From Septoria linicola (Eukaryota; Ascomycota; Dothideomycetes; Mycosphaerellales; Mycosphaerellaceae): a stretch of 64,000 nt of DNA. The notes beneath the pieces were generated by a model. That model made no database searches. It saw nothing but the letters and a program-made list of their open reading frames with translations, and was not told the DNA's origin. This document shows, piece after piece, positions 1 through 9,853 of this stretch. Where the stretch lies: assembly GCA_024114885.1 (NCBI GenBank), contig CP099420.1, positions 2,170,001 through 2,234,000 of the forward strand, written 5' to 3'. A program made the translations under genes and the position numbers. Position 1 is the stretch's first letter. Every line of letters begins with the position of its first letter.

Positions 1-223
1 AAGAGCGATAGTCCAGTGGGGAAAGGGGCCAAGCGAGGCGGAATTGGATTCGTCCGCCGCTTGAGGTAACGAGTGATGCGCCGATGGTACTTTCTGTTGC
101 GTACTCGTAGATGATTATGCGTAGCTCTGCAGGTAGTGACTCGAAGGAGGCTGTGTTCTTAGTCGAGGGGATCCATTTCTCGATGCCGAGTCGCGACATT
201 TGCGCTACTAGGTCCGAAGCCAT
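1..223 (-). CDS. F-box-like domain protein, N-terminal part (runs off window)
   Basis: Reading the minus strand from the ATG at 223 gives 74 codons open to the window edge with no stop. The peptide begins MASDLVAQMSRLGIEKW and contains SFESLPAELRIIIYEYA near residues 34-50. That S-x-L-P-x-E-L-R-x-x-I-Y pattern is the F-box-like motif common at the N-terminus of large filamentous-fungal families, usually taken to bind Skp1 in an SCF ubiquitin ligase, though many members are uncharacterised. The rest of the gene lies outside the window, so substrate and full length cannot be judged. The start is the first ATG in frame. Recognition rests on one motif. Confidence 0.6.
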   Translation of the reverse strand, partial: MASDLVAQMSRLGIEKWIPSTKNTASFESLPAELRIIIYEYATESTIGASLVTSSGGRIQFRLAWPLSPLDYRS

Positions 224-328
224 GATTGTAATGTCTACAAGAGACTAGATTTAATGATAGTGATGCTCAGAATCGATGTTTAAGTCGTAAAGGGTGTAGT
301 GTTTGCGAGGAAAATGTATGGTATGCTG

Positions 329-694
329 TCAACAAAAATCAGCAAGACCAGCAGTGAAGGAGTATTCTGTCTGCGGCAGGCACCACGCAGAGGCTCGTAC
401 CTGAAAGCTACCAGTACATCGGCTTCGGCACATGGCATTACAGTCAGACAACCATGGATCTGTCACTTCTAGTTCCCCACGGTCGGTGCAGCCCACAGCC
501 AGACTGGCTGCATCGCCATCCGTTGTAGACAGCACCAGAGTACGTGCACGAACGAATGACAGTCGTACGCCCGTTGGGTTTATTGGTAGGCGACCTTTGT
601 AAGCAACCAAACAATTGTCACCTCGGGTGATTACGCCCTCGCTCGCTTGGTTGTTGTCAAATATCAGAGTAAAGATACCGTGAAAGACTGCCAT
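329..694 (-). CDS. Doubtful ORF, 121 codons
   Basis: An ATG-started minus-strand frame of 121 codons with seven cysteines. I recognise no domain, and it has no convincing signal peptide or membrane segment. It lies between the F-box-like gene and the MARVEL gene, in the same orientation. It could be a small uncharacterised protein or chance. The flanking stretches 224-328 and 695-875 show nothing else. Confidence 0.15.
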   Translation of the reverse strand: MAVFHGIFTLIFDNNQASEGVITRGDNCLVAYKGRLPINPTGVRLSFVRARTLVLSTTDGDAASLAVGCTDRGELEVTDPWLSDCNAMCRSRCTGSFQVRASAWCLPQTEYSFTAGLADFC

Positions 695-875
695 CCGTTC
701 TCCAACACAGCCTGAGCATCTTTGTCGCGGCAGAACGCTTAGGAGATTCGTGCGATTTCATCTGAGTGTCGTGATTAGTAGGTGGGTCATATCTCATGTT
801 GGCGTGATGTGACAGCCGTTCATTCATGCTACTTGTCGTTACTTTCATTTTATCCGGTCTTTGCTCCACACCTCC

Positions 876-1944
876 CTACCGCAGCGCGTTGTAGTTCGCT
901 TCCGGGAAAGAGAGATGGCCATTGGGACTCGTTAGCCCATATCCTGACGGACTCAATGCGGATGGTGCCATACTCTCGTCGTATATCGCTGGCGCGTATG
1001 CAGTCTGAGTCGTGGAATGGTAGCTTGTCCTCCTTCCCGGATGATGCATCCCGTCAGCGTCGGTGTGCGAGTATGTGTCCGAATCTCCTCTCCTGTGTCC
1101 CGCTCCCAGCAAACCCTCGTGTGCAGCGGTTTCTGTTGTCTTGCCGTAGTCAAACCTGTCTGCCGTGTCGTTGTTGTTATTCAGCTCGTCTGTGTCTGTT
1201 GACCAAGGATCTGCCGTCTTGTCCGCCATTGCATCCTCATCTGCGTCATCTCCTGACTGATTCTTCCTGAAGGTTGCTGTTGGCACGACGCCAGTCTGCT
1301 TGTACTGCTTGATGGCGTGGACTGCAATAGCAGCTGTGGATGCAAAGAGCAGGAACATGACCACGCCGAATCCCACAGTCGCCTTGCTGACATTGCATTT
1401 GCTCGCACTGCCGTAAGCGAATGAGGCACAGGTTCCGTCTTTGATCGTGGTGTCGGCGCGCTTGGTCGTGGTTGATTTCGAGTCGGCCTTGTCGTCGGCT
1501 ATGGTCTTGCCTTTGGCGATGGCGTTGGCGTTCCACACTGCAACAGCTATAGAAGCAGCGAACCAGAGGAGGGCGAATAGGACATCGATGGCCGCATAAG
1601 CCCACACGTTGTTCAGCCGCCATGCACGCGACCACCTACGGAGACCTTGTTACGACTTTTACTTCCTCTAACTGACCGAGTTTGACCAACTTACATGGGG
1701 ACCATGACCTGGTAAATGATGGCAGGAATAGTGAGGAAGCACTATACCAGTCAGTTTTGGCTACTCCAAGTCTTTCTCGATCTCATGTCCGTACCAAAGC
1801 AAAGTAATAGCTCGTTTCACCTCCATGTCCGCCGGACTTTGTCATGACAGCGAGCGTGAGGCATCCTGCGACGAATACGAGCACACTCTGGAGGAGATGA
1901 ATACCCGCCTTGTATCTCTGCAGCTTCGTTTGTGGTATGCGCAT
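876..1944 (-). CDS. MARVEL-domain integral membrane protein (three exons)
   Basis: Exons (minus strand) are 1944-1795, 1741-1695 and 1635-876; the sum is 957 nt, 318 residues, in frame throughout. The start is the ATG at 1944 (MRIPQTKLQRYKAG). Four hydrophobic segments are visible: residues ~16-35, ~46-66, ~78-100 (after RLNNVWAYAAID) and ~130-150. This is the four-helix MARVEL layout with a long hydrophilic, Ser/Thr/Asp-rich C-terminal tail. MARVEL proteins are plasma-membrane or eisosome-associated; a role for this one is not shown. Intron 1 (1794-1742, 53 nt) is ordinary. Intron 2 (1694-1636, 59 nt) is nearly identical to the 3' end of 18S rRNA and is listed separately. Removing both introns restores a continuous conserved-looking reading across TIPAIIYQVMVPMWSRAW, which supports both junctions. 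Confidence 0.85.
1636..1694 (-). other. Spliceosomal intron made of an 18S rRNA 3'-end fragment
   Basis: Read on the minus strand, positions 1692-1633 match the end of fungal 18S rRNA (from the GGTCAAACTCGGTCA segment through GTAAAAGTCGTAACAAGG to TCCGTAGGTG). By my comparison from memory there is one mismatch in about 60 nt (G for T in GGTCA[T]TTAGAGG). This is the region where the universal ITS1-F, ITS5 and ITS1 primers bind. The predicted intron is 59 nt, with donor GTAAGT and acceptor CCGTAG. The donor overlaps the rRNA's AAGTTGGTC, the acceptor is the rRNA's own CCGTAG, and the first exon bases GTG are also rRNA-like. Both flanking exons read in frame as one MARVEL protein. The rRNA match is read directly from the sequence; splicing itself is inferred. 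Confidence 0.85.
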
Positions 1945-2831
1945 CGTGCTTGCTGCTCTTGTCGAGGTTCTGGTAATTCAAGTTTGTGGATGGGGAGAGG
2001 CAGCACTCTGGTGAAGGACTGCGCAATGTTATGCTGCTTCTATATGTGTCGTGATGTCCTAGACATAAGCAGTAAACAATGTGAGACGGAAAGCCTCTTG
2101 ACAGGGAAGCACTCTTCAGCTTGCGTGGCTCGAAGGCTTGTCGCTGAGCCTCGCTCGAAGGCTTCCTCGAGGCTGTGGTTGCGCAGTTGTGATCGGAATG
2201 GTCACCAGATTTAGTCTGCTCAAGGCGGTCTATGCAGTATGCAGATGGTATGGACAAGCTGAACAGCCATCGCAAGACTATTGCCGGCGCACAGAAGTGA
2301 TTCTCGTGAGACTCCAAGCTGCTGTGGAGATGTCCTGTTGAGGGAGCAACGGGCGTACCAAAATGTTTCAGTGCGCACGGACTGCAACGGATTTGGGGCC
2401 GATTCGGTTGGCGACGGCATCAGGCTGCAGCCTACGTGAAAGCAGAAGTGGTAGTGTATGCTTTGCATAAGGAATTCAAAAACACTACCCTTCTCTATAG
2501 CGATGAAACAGGAAGGAGTGACATTCCGCAGCGGCGCCTTCAGCTTTTCAGCCACTGTCTCAAGAAGCTACTGTCTTGAGAGTTCAACACGAGTGGAGGG
2601 ACAGTAATCTGGAACAAATGTCATTGGGTCGACCACGGTGGAAGACTCCACTTACGCAGTCTGGCAGTCTGGTTGGAACTTGGGGTGCCATACCTAGAAG
2701 CTCGATCTCGCAACTATATAGATGAAGCGCTTGAGTCTGAAAGGCTCTGAACTTGCTTCCTTTCCAATATCTGTCTCCGATTCCAGACATTCTGTCTCTA
2801 CCAACACCCGTACCTGTATCCCTTCGATATT
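1945..2831. other. Intergenic region upstream of the MARVEL gene
   Basis: About 890 bases with only short overlapping frames on both strands and no recognisable product. It should hold the promoter and 5' UTR of the MARVEL gene and the 3' end of the secreted-protein gene. I see no repeat or RNA gene. Confidence 0.4.
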
Positions 2832-3629
2832 CTAATCCCACGATACAGTCCTGACACACTCCGGTAGCTTTCCCTCGAAAGTGTCGACATCCTTCGCTGT
2901 ATACGGCGAGAGACAACGACATCCTAACCCTGGCTCCTTGTACCACTCCTCCCGGAATCCTCTGAAGTACCATGCGTTGACATCTTCATCCCCCAAATAA
3001 CATTCCGGGCCACACTCCATGAAATGATCGACATAAACGTTGGAAATCGTAGCTTGAGAGATGTTCATCGGGTAGGGCCACGGTTCACAACGATCTGCCG
3101 CTCCAACAGAGGCGTCACCGGGACTTGCTTGCCAGAATGCCATGTCCAGCACAGCTTGCGTTTTGTTGTGATTTGGGATGCCTGGAGCTGAATGTAGTGT
3201 ATTAGCATTTGAAAGAATTTGTAATTGGGCATTTTCCAATCAGCCTACCTTGCAACCTTGATCCGAAAAGGCTGAGACTTTGTACGCTATCACATTCGCC
3301 ATCGTAAAACCTGATTGTACCGACCGTGTCGTACTCAAGTCTGATCGGCCACGAATTCTGTAGGACGCTGGCGGGTCCTGGAAGCGCACAAATGAAAAGC
3401 CCTCCTTATCTTCGAGGGACGAACACCAGCCATAACCATATTTGATCACATCGGACCTTTGTTTCTTGGGCGGAGATATGCCAAAGTCGGCAATGGCGTC
3501 GGTACAGTTAGCACCACGATAGAACGAAAGCGATATCTCGGGGGACCAGCGATGAGTGTACGACTCTTTTGGGCACGGGGGAAAGCTCGAGGTGCAGGTG
3601 GCCGCTGCAAGATAGTTGAGAAGCTTCAT
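2832..3629 (-). CDS. Small secreted-type hypothetical protein (two exons)
   Basis: Exon 1 is 3629-3257 and exon 2 is 3187-2832, giving 242 residues. The N-terminus MKLLNYLAAATCTSS is short and mildly hydrophobic, compatible with a secretion signal, followed by PCP. About a dozen cysteines are spread over the protein, including the C-terminal HFMECGPECYLG and GLGCRCLSPY segments, suggesting a disulphide-stabilised extracellular protein. I recognise no family. The intron donor is uncertain. GTTGCA at 3256 gives the right phase to join the long open second exon (APGIPNHNKTQAV...); the better-looking GTAGGC eight bases downstream would put exon 2 out of frame. The acceptor TTCAG and a GCTAATAC branch-like site are good. 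It could be an effector-like or cell-wall protein; nothing in the sequence decides. Confidence 0.6.
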
Positions 3630-6600
3630 GATGTGCCTTGATGCGAAATATGACAGTAGCGCGAGGCTCCTTGTATCTATACCATCGCTGACAGTGCAGG
3701 TGCGCTTGCCTCAATCATCAGGCTTTTTTCCCCTGGATCCCGCCCGAGGTTGTTCATCTCAGTCCTTGAGAGCCAGTAGGACCCATATAGAGTCGGAGTG
3801 TGACCAGCAGGCTTTGCGCGGCCCAAGAACAAAGAGGTGCTACGCAGCTGATGGTTCATCGAAGAGAAATCACACCGGTTGAGCACGGACTCAGCTCGTC
3901 GTGGTCCTCGTAAAGTTGTAGGGTGTTGTAGCGTGGCTTGACTTGCTCGCGTCTGCTCAAGTAGCAACTCGTCGCATCAGAAAGTGAAGGGAAGTCTTCG
4001 TTCTAGTGATCTATCACGTCGCGGTATTGAGCAAGACCCTGGAGCACTATTGCTTGCCTTGCATATACCGGTCTGAACATGTTGTGATCGGCTTCTGTTA
4101 ATGGCGGAGATGTGCCGGTACTTGTCGCTGTGCTCTCGGCCACATTGAATACACGGGCCTGCGAAAGACGCCCATTTCCTCGTTCGTGCGAGGTTTCGTG
4201 CGCTTAATTCCGAACGGCGGCAGTGAGCGGATCGGTAACTGTAAATGTAAGCATAAGAATAGTTATCTCTCGATACACATGGCCTACATGATTCATGTTC
4301 GCACTCTTGCGTTTGCGCAGCCTTGCATCAACGTTGGTTGCCATGATCGGTCGTCTATCGCGGGAACGGCGCATAGCCTGGACCAGGGTGGGTACAGCAT
4401 GAGAAGTTCTTTCGCCATGTGACTGTGGAGGAAAGAGGGGTGGGGTCGGAGAATAGTGGAGCTCTGCAGCTGCTCTGGAAGCAGGATGCGGCACCCAGAG
4501 CGCCAGAGCTTTGCATTGGTGCAGATGCTGTCACAATGGCGTCGGCCGTGGTCCACGGTTGCGGATTTCTTGGATATGCTCGGTAGACGTACCGCTGCCG
4601 TTCTGCAGCTGCGGAGCATGGTTTTGGGAAACGCGATTGCGCTATACCTTCTGCAGTATCATGCTTGCGGCTCTTTTTTTCAATTCGCTGCTCTCAGCAG
4701 TATTCTTGCAGGCCCAACAGGTACGTTTGGGCGGCAGTGCAGATGTGGTGCGCACCAAGTGTATGTTGGACATCAGTGCATAGGGAACTCGTCTGCAGAA
4801 ATGTGATTAGTGACCTTCCCAACCGCTACAGCTGATGCGGCCACAGAACGTGAAGATGCTGTCTGAGCACCGCATGCCAGGATCTAAGACGCTCCGGGGT
4901 GGTCGCCATGATGTGTTAGTACAGTGAGCATCACACGGCTGATTCTCAGACAGCGCCAACGCCCATTCCTGTCTAGCTGTGTGACTATTGATGAAGTTCT
5001 CATAATGCTTGGCTCGAAGTCAACATGGGAGATCTAGATGGTGGTAGCGTGGTTCGCTTAGAAGGCCGCCCAATCCAGTGCCACTGGCAGCGGTTGGCAT
5101 TGGCATGTGAATCGCTAGGCGGGTAGATGGATTCGGTGCGCAAAACCGCGGAGTCCCCAGAGAGTGTGGTTGTATGTTGCGCTCTGAGACGGTGCCGTCA
5201 GCAGCATCTTGTCGAGGATTCTAGCGAGGATCCTCAAGATCTCGGTTGCTCGCAGCTGGCGGTAGTGTTGGTGCGACTGAACGAGCCACAACAGAATTCC
5301 CAACATTGTGGACTGTGGACATTGTTGCAGACGATACCACAAACGTGAGCAACAAAGCCACAGAGTTTCTCACCTGAAGCTTAGGAAGCTTGCGCTTGGA
5401 CACACGAAGTATTTTTGTCTCTATTGATTCGGCATTAATTGATTGGACCGTCAGCAGGAAAAGATGTCATGCAGTACCTGCAGAGAGCTCAAAGCGTGTG
5501 GGCTGCTGGCGCGAGGTGAGTTTGCAAGGATCGACCTCGCGCTGAACGAGGAATCATCGTCTCAATAATCATGTCGAGTAGGAAGAGCGTCCAACTGGCG
5601 ACACGAAGATGAAGAAGTGTCGTTGTGCATGGCGTCGACTAACTAGTGATGTCTTCAAGTCGACGTTTGTCAGAGCCAATGCTAGCGGAGTGGACTGCAT
5701 GACCGCAGCGGGTAACAAAAATGGATGAAGGCTGCTGCTTGGGCTTGCAAGCTGTAACTGCGCGCATGACCTCCAGCGGGATGGGGCGGGTCCTGCTGGG
5801 CCATTTTGATCGTGCGTCTGTCGTTTTGGCGGTGGTAGTTTACAACGGAGACGGGTGCGCACGTGGTTCTGCGACAAAGCGACGGTCTCAAACAGTTTGC
5901 GCAGCGTGTCATCAGGTTAGCGGCAGCTCTCAACTGTTTGATGATTGCCCAAAAGGCCTCCAGGAGGCAGAGCCAGCAGGCAGGTCAGCGCGAGATGACC
6001 GCCTCCTGGAGGCTCAGCCAAGAGCAGCTGGAGGCCGAATTGTGATGACATCGGAGTGGAGTTCTGAGCATAGTCACGAGGGAAATGGTGGGTCATGTTA
6101 TTTGCAAAAGTGTCTGAGCTTTTGGCAGGCGCTCTCTCTATCTCGCTGGTGCGTGGTCGTTCCCTGCCCGTCGTCCTATTTTACCAATAATCAGCTGCTG
6201 CTGCTGCTACTGCTGCTGCTGAGCTGTGTGCTGTTGCTCCATATCGTCGTCGTGTGATTATATCCGATTTTCGTTGTCTCCTTCACCTTCACCTCATCCT
6301 CGCCCTCCTCAACAGTCCGACCGCGCCAGACCAACCACCGTCATCATCACACCTGCAGCGGCTGCGAGTCGTGTTTCTCGAAATTGATTCACCTCACACG
6401 CACGTTACGTTAGCGGAGCCAATCCTCGATCGCCGGGTTGGGAGGGGCTGTCCGCTTTCTCTGGCTTGCTAGTCTGAAACGACATCACTGCCTCTTTGAG
6501 AACCTGCACCTGCGAGTCCTCACCTCTGCTACCACCACCACCAATACCATCACCACCGCGAACCGCTGCTGCCCCAGGCCGCCAGCGCTGGTCTGCCCTC

Positions 6601-6941
6601 GCCGCCTTGCCAAAGCACATCTCCGCGCCGACTGCATCACAGCCGTCCCGAAGTCAACTCCGACTGACGCTTGTGGAAGCAGCCAACACAGCAGTCCGTG
6701 GCATCTGATCGCTCGACGTCAGCTGCTACCCTCACACCGCAAACCTCACCACTGCGTCTCACTGTGCGCAGCATCACCTCTACACCGGTCAGAGGCGTTC
6801 ACGCAGCATCTTACCAACCGCCAACACGGATCTCACTCGCGCGGCGCCTCACTTCGTTCACCGGCTACTCAATCGCAGTCCGCCGCACTCGCGATAGCAA
6901 CACGCCAGCAGTCGTGCGTGTAAGACCATTTTGTCCATCAA
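3630..6941. other. Long gene-poor region 5' of GSK-3
   Basis: About 3.3 kb with only short, mutually overlapping frames. The longest, 5721-6257 on +, ends in a Leu/Val run created by a CTG microsatellite and looks spurious. A frame at 4660-4783 begins with a signal-like MLAALFFNSLLSAVFLQAQQ but stops after about 40 codons. From about 6250 the plus strand becomes C/T-rich with CACC and CCTC runs, typical of a fungal core promoter and 5' UTR, and presumably belongs to the kinase gene. Confidence 0.4.
6192..6226 (+). repeat. CTG microsatellite
   Basis: A run of CTG triplets interrupted by one CTA, about 11 triplets, in the probable upstream region of the GSK-3 gene. No supported reading frame uses it. 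Confidence 0.8.
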
Positions 6942-8545
6942 ATGTCGCAAAATCGACCTTCTGCGTTTCAAGGTCTTAGGATGGGTGGTATGTGAACCCC
7001 GCCATATACATTTGCATTTCCAATTTCTTCCCGTCTGCCGAAGTGCTCGTTGGGTTTCTTCGTTTTCCTGTCAACGCATAATGACATGTTGACAACATTG
7101 GCTGACGCTTTTCGAGACTCAGGCTCCGAAATCATTCGCGAGAAGGTGCAGGATGGCCTGACGGGCGAGACCAAAGAGATGCAATACACCCAATGCAAAA
7201 TCGTCGGAAATGGCAGCTTCGGTGTGGTGTTCCAAACGAAGCTCTCGCCCTCGGGTGAAGATGCGGCTATAAAGCGTGTTCTGCAGGACAAGCGATTCAA
7301 GGTAAAACATGTTCTCCCCTGCGTGTCGTGTTGAGATGACACAGAGCTGACGAATGAGCAGAACAGAGAATTGCAAATCATGCGAATCGTCCGCCACCCC
7401 AACATTGTCGAACTCAAGGCATTCTACTACTCAAACGGTGACAGGGTTCGAGATACCGACGCCCGCATGAACGTGCAAACATCTCTGATAGCCGCGCAGA
7501 AAGATGAGGTCTATCTCAATCTGGTCCTCGAATTCGTCCCAGAGACTGTGTACCGAGCTTCACGTCACTTCAACAAGCTCAAGAGCACAATGCCTATACT
7601 CGAGGTTAAGCTCTACATCTACCAGCTCTTCCGCTCGCTGGCCTACATCCACTCCCAGGGAATCTGTCACCGAGACATCAAGCCTCAAAATCTGCTTCTT
7701 GATCCAGCTTCGGGTATTCTCAAGCTGTGTGATTTCGGCAGCGCAAAGATTCTGGTCGAGAATGAGCCCAACGTCTCCTACATCTGCTCGCGCTACTACC
7801 GTGCGCCAGAACTCATCTTCGGTGCTACTAACTATACCACCAAGATCGGTAAGTCTAGCCTCAGCACCACGCACTCGATCTATAAATGCTAATTCGTTCA
7901 GATGTCTGGTCCACGGGTTGTGTCATGGCAGAGCTGATGCTTGGACAACCACTCTTCCCCGGAGAGTCGGGTATCGATCAACTCGTCGAGATAATCAAAG
8001 TGCTGGGAACCCCAACTCGTGATCAGATTCGGACTATGAATCCGAACTACATGGAGCACAAGTTCCCACAGATCAAGCCACATCCATTCAGCAAGGTATG
8101 CTTGTCTCCTAACACAACTCGAAGCCCGATGCTGACGTGTCTTCCGCACAGGTGTTTAGGAAGGCTGACCCCAATGCGATCGACTTGATCTCGCGCCTGC
8201 TGGAGTACACGCCGACTCAGCGCTTGTCGGCGATTGACGCAATGGTGCATCCCTTCTTCGACGAGCTCAGGGATCCAGCCACGCGACTTCCAGATTCGCG
8301 TCATGCAGGAGGACCTAGCAAAGACTTGCCCAACCTGTTCGACTTCACCCAGCATGGTAGGTTTCATGTGCAGAACGGCTATTCCATGGCAACGCTAACG
8401 CGTGAACACAGAGCTGTCGATCGCACCCCACCTGAACGCGCAGCTGGTGCCAGAGCACATGAAGCCGATTCTCGCTAGCAAGGGCCTCGATATCGAGAAC
8501 TTCACACCGCTGAGCAAGGATCAAATGATGGCGCGTTTGGACTGA
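6942..8545 (+). CDS. gsk3: Glycogen synthase kinase 3 (serine/threonine kinase)
   Basis: Six exons: 6942-6987, 7123-7301, 7362-7848, 7902-8095, 8152-8356 and 8412-8545; 1245 nt, 414 residues, every junction in phase. It phosphorylates primed substrates in signalling, morphogenesis and stress pathways (family knowledge). Visible kinase motifs are the Gly-rich loop VGNGSFGVVF, the AIKRV lysine, catalytic HRDIKPQNLL, DFGSAK, and the activation-loop SYICSRYYRAPELIFGA with the regulatory Tyr characteristic of GSK-3, followed by DVWSTGCV. The C-terminal lobe ends ...DQMMARLD. The first exon encodes only 15 codons (MSQNRPSAFQGLRMG), typical of fungal GSK-3. Intron 1 is long for this window (135 nt); the others are 53-60 nt. 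The match to the family is strong over the whole length. Confidence 0.97.
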
Positions 8546-9853
8546 GAGAGTTATACCCCTTCTTTTCTTTCACCCGAACCAAAGCTTGCGCTTTTAGTCA
8601 TGAAGTTACGCAGCGACGCATGGCCTCAATCACAGTCACAGAAGGACGGCGTTATTCGAGCCTGGAGTTCAAGGCGCACGCCCCATGCTGGACTGACTGG
8701 ATACTTCTTGGGAAACGATACACTTCATCAAACCTTCTGGTGTGGACGTGCGATGGTGTGGACATGAAGTCTCGCGATAGTGCCTTTCACGACACGACTC
8801 TTTACTCCACCAGGTAGATGTTCCTCGTGGTGGTGGGAAGATGGAAGGAGTTCGTCGGCAAGACCCTTCTATGCGGAAAAGAGCGATCACGGCGCATGGA
8901 AAAGTAGACGCAAGTTCTCCATCATTGAGGTTGGTCAAGAGGGCGAGACCGGCCGATAATGACGAAAAGGATGCGGCATAGGATGAGTTTGGGGTCTTTG
9001 ATAGGCCTCGACGCTAGCTAGCGATGACAATGAGTAAAGTCGTGTGCATTATGCAGCGACTTCAAATCAGGTCTTCGAATAGTTCGCTTTTCACTTCTCA
9101 ATTGAGCTCTGACCTTTCTCTCTCACTTGGAGCTCCCCCCAATTGTCCACGCTCCTGTGTGCTCACCGACGGAAGTGTGCAGTCCCAAGCTACATCCTCT
9201 TGCTCGTTTCTCCAACATGCGATGATCGTGGGAAAAGGCATAAAGTTTTCCGTAGGCAACGATAGACCCACTCAAGCAGAGGCGATACACTACGTGCAAG
9301 AACGGTTGGCACCGAACATCCCTCACAGGCGCTCTCTCGGAAATATCAGACATGCGCGTATGATTGGCGACTGTGCTCCCACTACCCTGGCTGCCGCCTT
9401 GTAGTATGAAGTCGAGATCTTGTGCAGGACTGCGAGGCATTTTACACGGCCCGGAGAGCAAGATCAAAGCGAAGAAGGCGTCAAGAACGGAAGTTTATTT
9501 ATTGAGCGTGCATCACTTTCCACAGATCTCGCACTTCTCCCATCGACGGTCTCCATTCAAGCCCATCTGTACACATGCCGGGCATCATTCATCACAGGCG
9601 CAATTGTTGGGAACTCTCTGGGCGCTGATGTCTCGTTCACTGGATCTTCGCCTTTAGTGCGAAAAGTTGCATTACCTCTAGCAGACCATCGCTCCTTCCT
9701 AAGAAGTTATTGTGAAGGCAAGTGGACAGTCAGCCGTGCGCGCGATACTGGAGGAGGAGAATTTATCATTGTTCCCGGTAACGAAATTCATCGAAAGACA
9801 TCATCATTACACGCTCGCTAGAACGATCATATATTACAAAAACCAATCGTCAA
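8546..9853. other. Convergent intergenic region (GSK-3 / SLP1 3' ends)
   Basis: About 1.3 kb between two genes that end toward each other. Frames on both strands are short and have no recognisable product. It probably contains both 3' UTRs. No repeat or RNA gene is seen. Confidence 0.4.

Noticed and set aside
1246..1635. 129-codon minus-strand frame over the MARVEL gene, and the 166-codon frame at 1817-2317
   Set aside because: Both are shadow frames; the MARVEL exons account for the same bases with conserved-looking membrane segments.
4456..4806. Overlapping plus-strand frames of 116 and 90 codons, the second with a signal-like start
   Set aside because: No domain, no continuation after splicing that I could support, and equally long frames on the other strand.
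5721..6257. 178-codon plus-strand frame ending in a poly-Leu run
   Set aside because: The Leu run is translated CTG microsatellite; the rest has no family resemblance and overlaps minus-strand frames.
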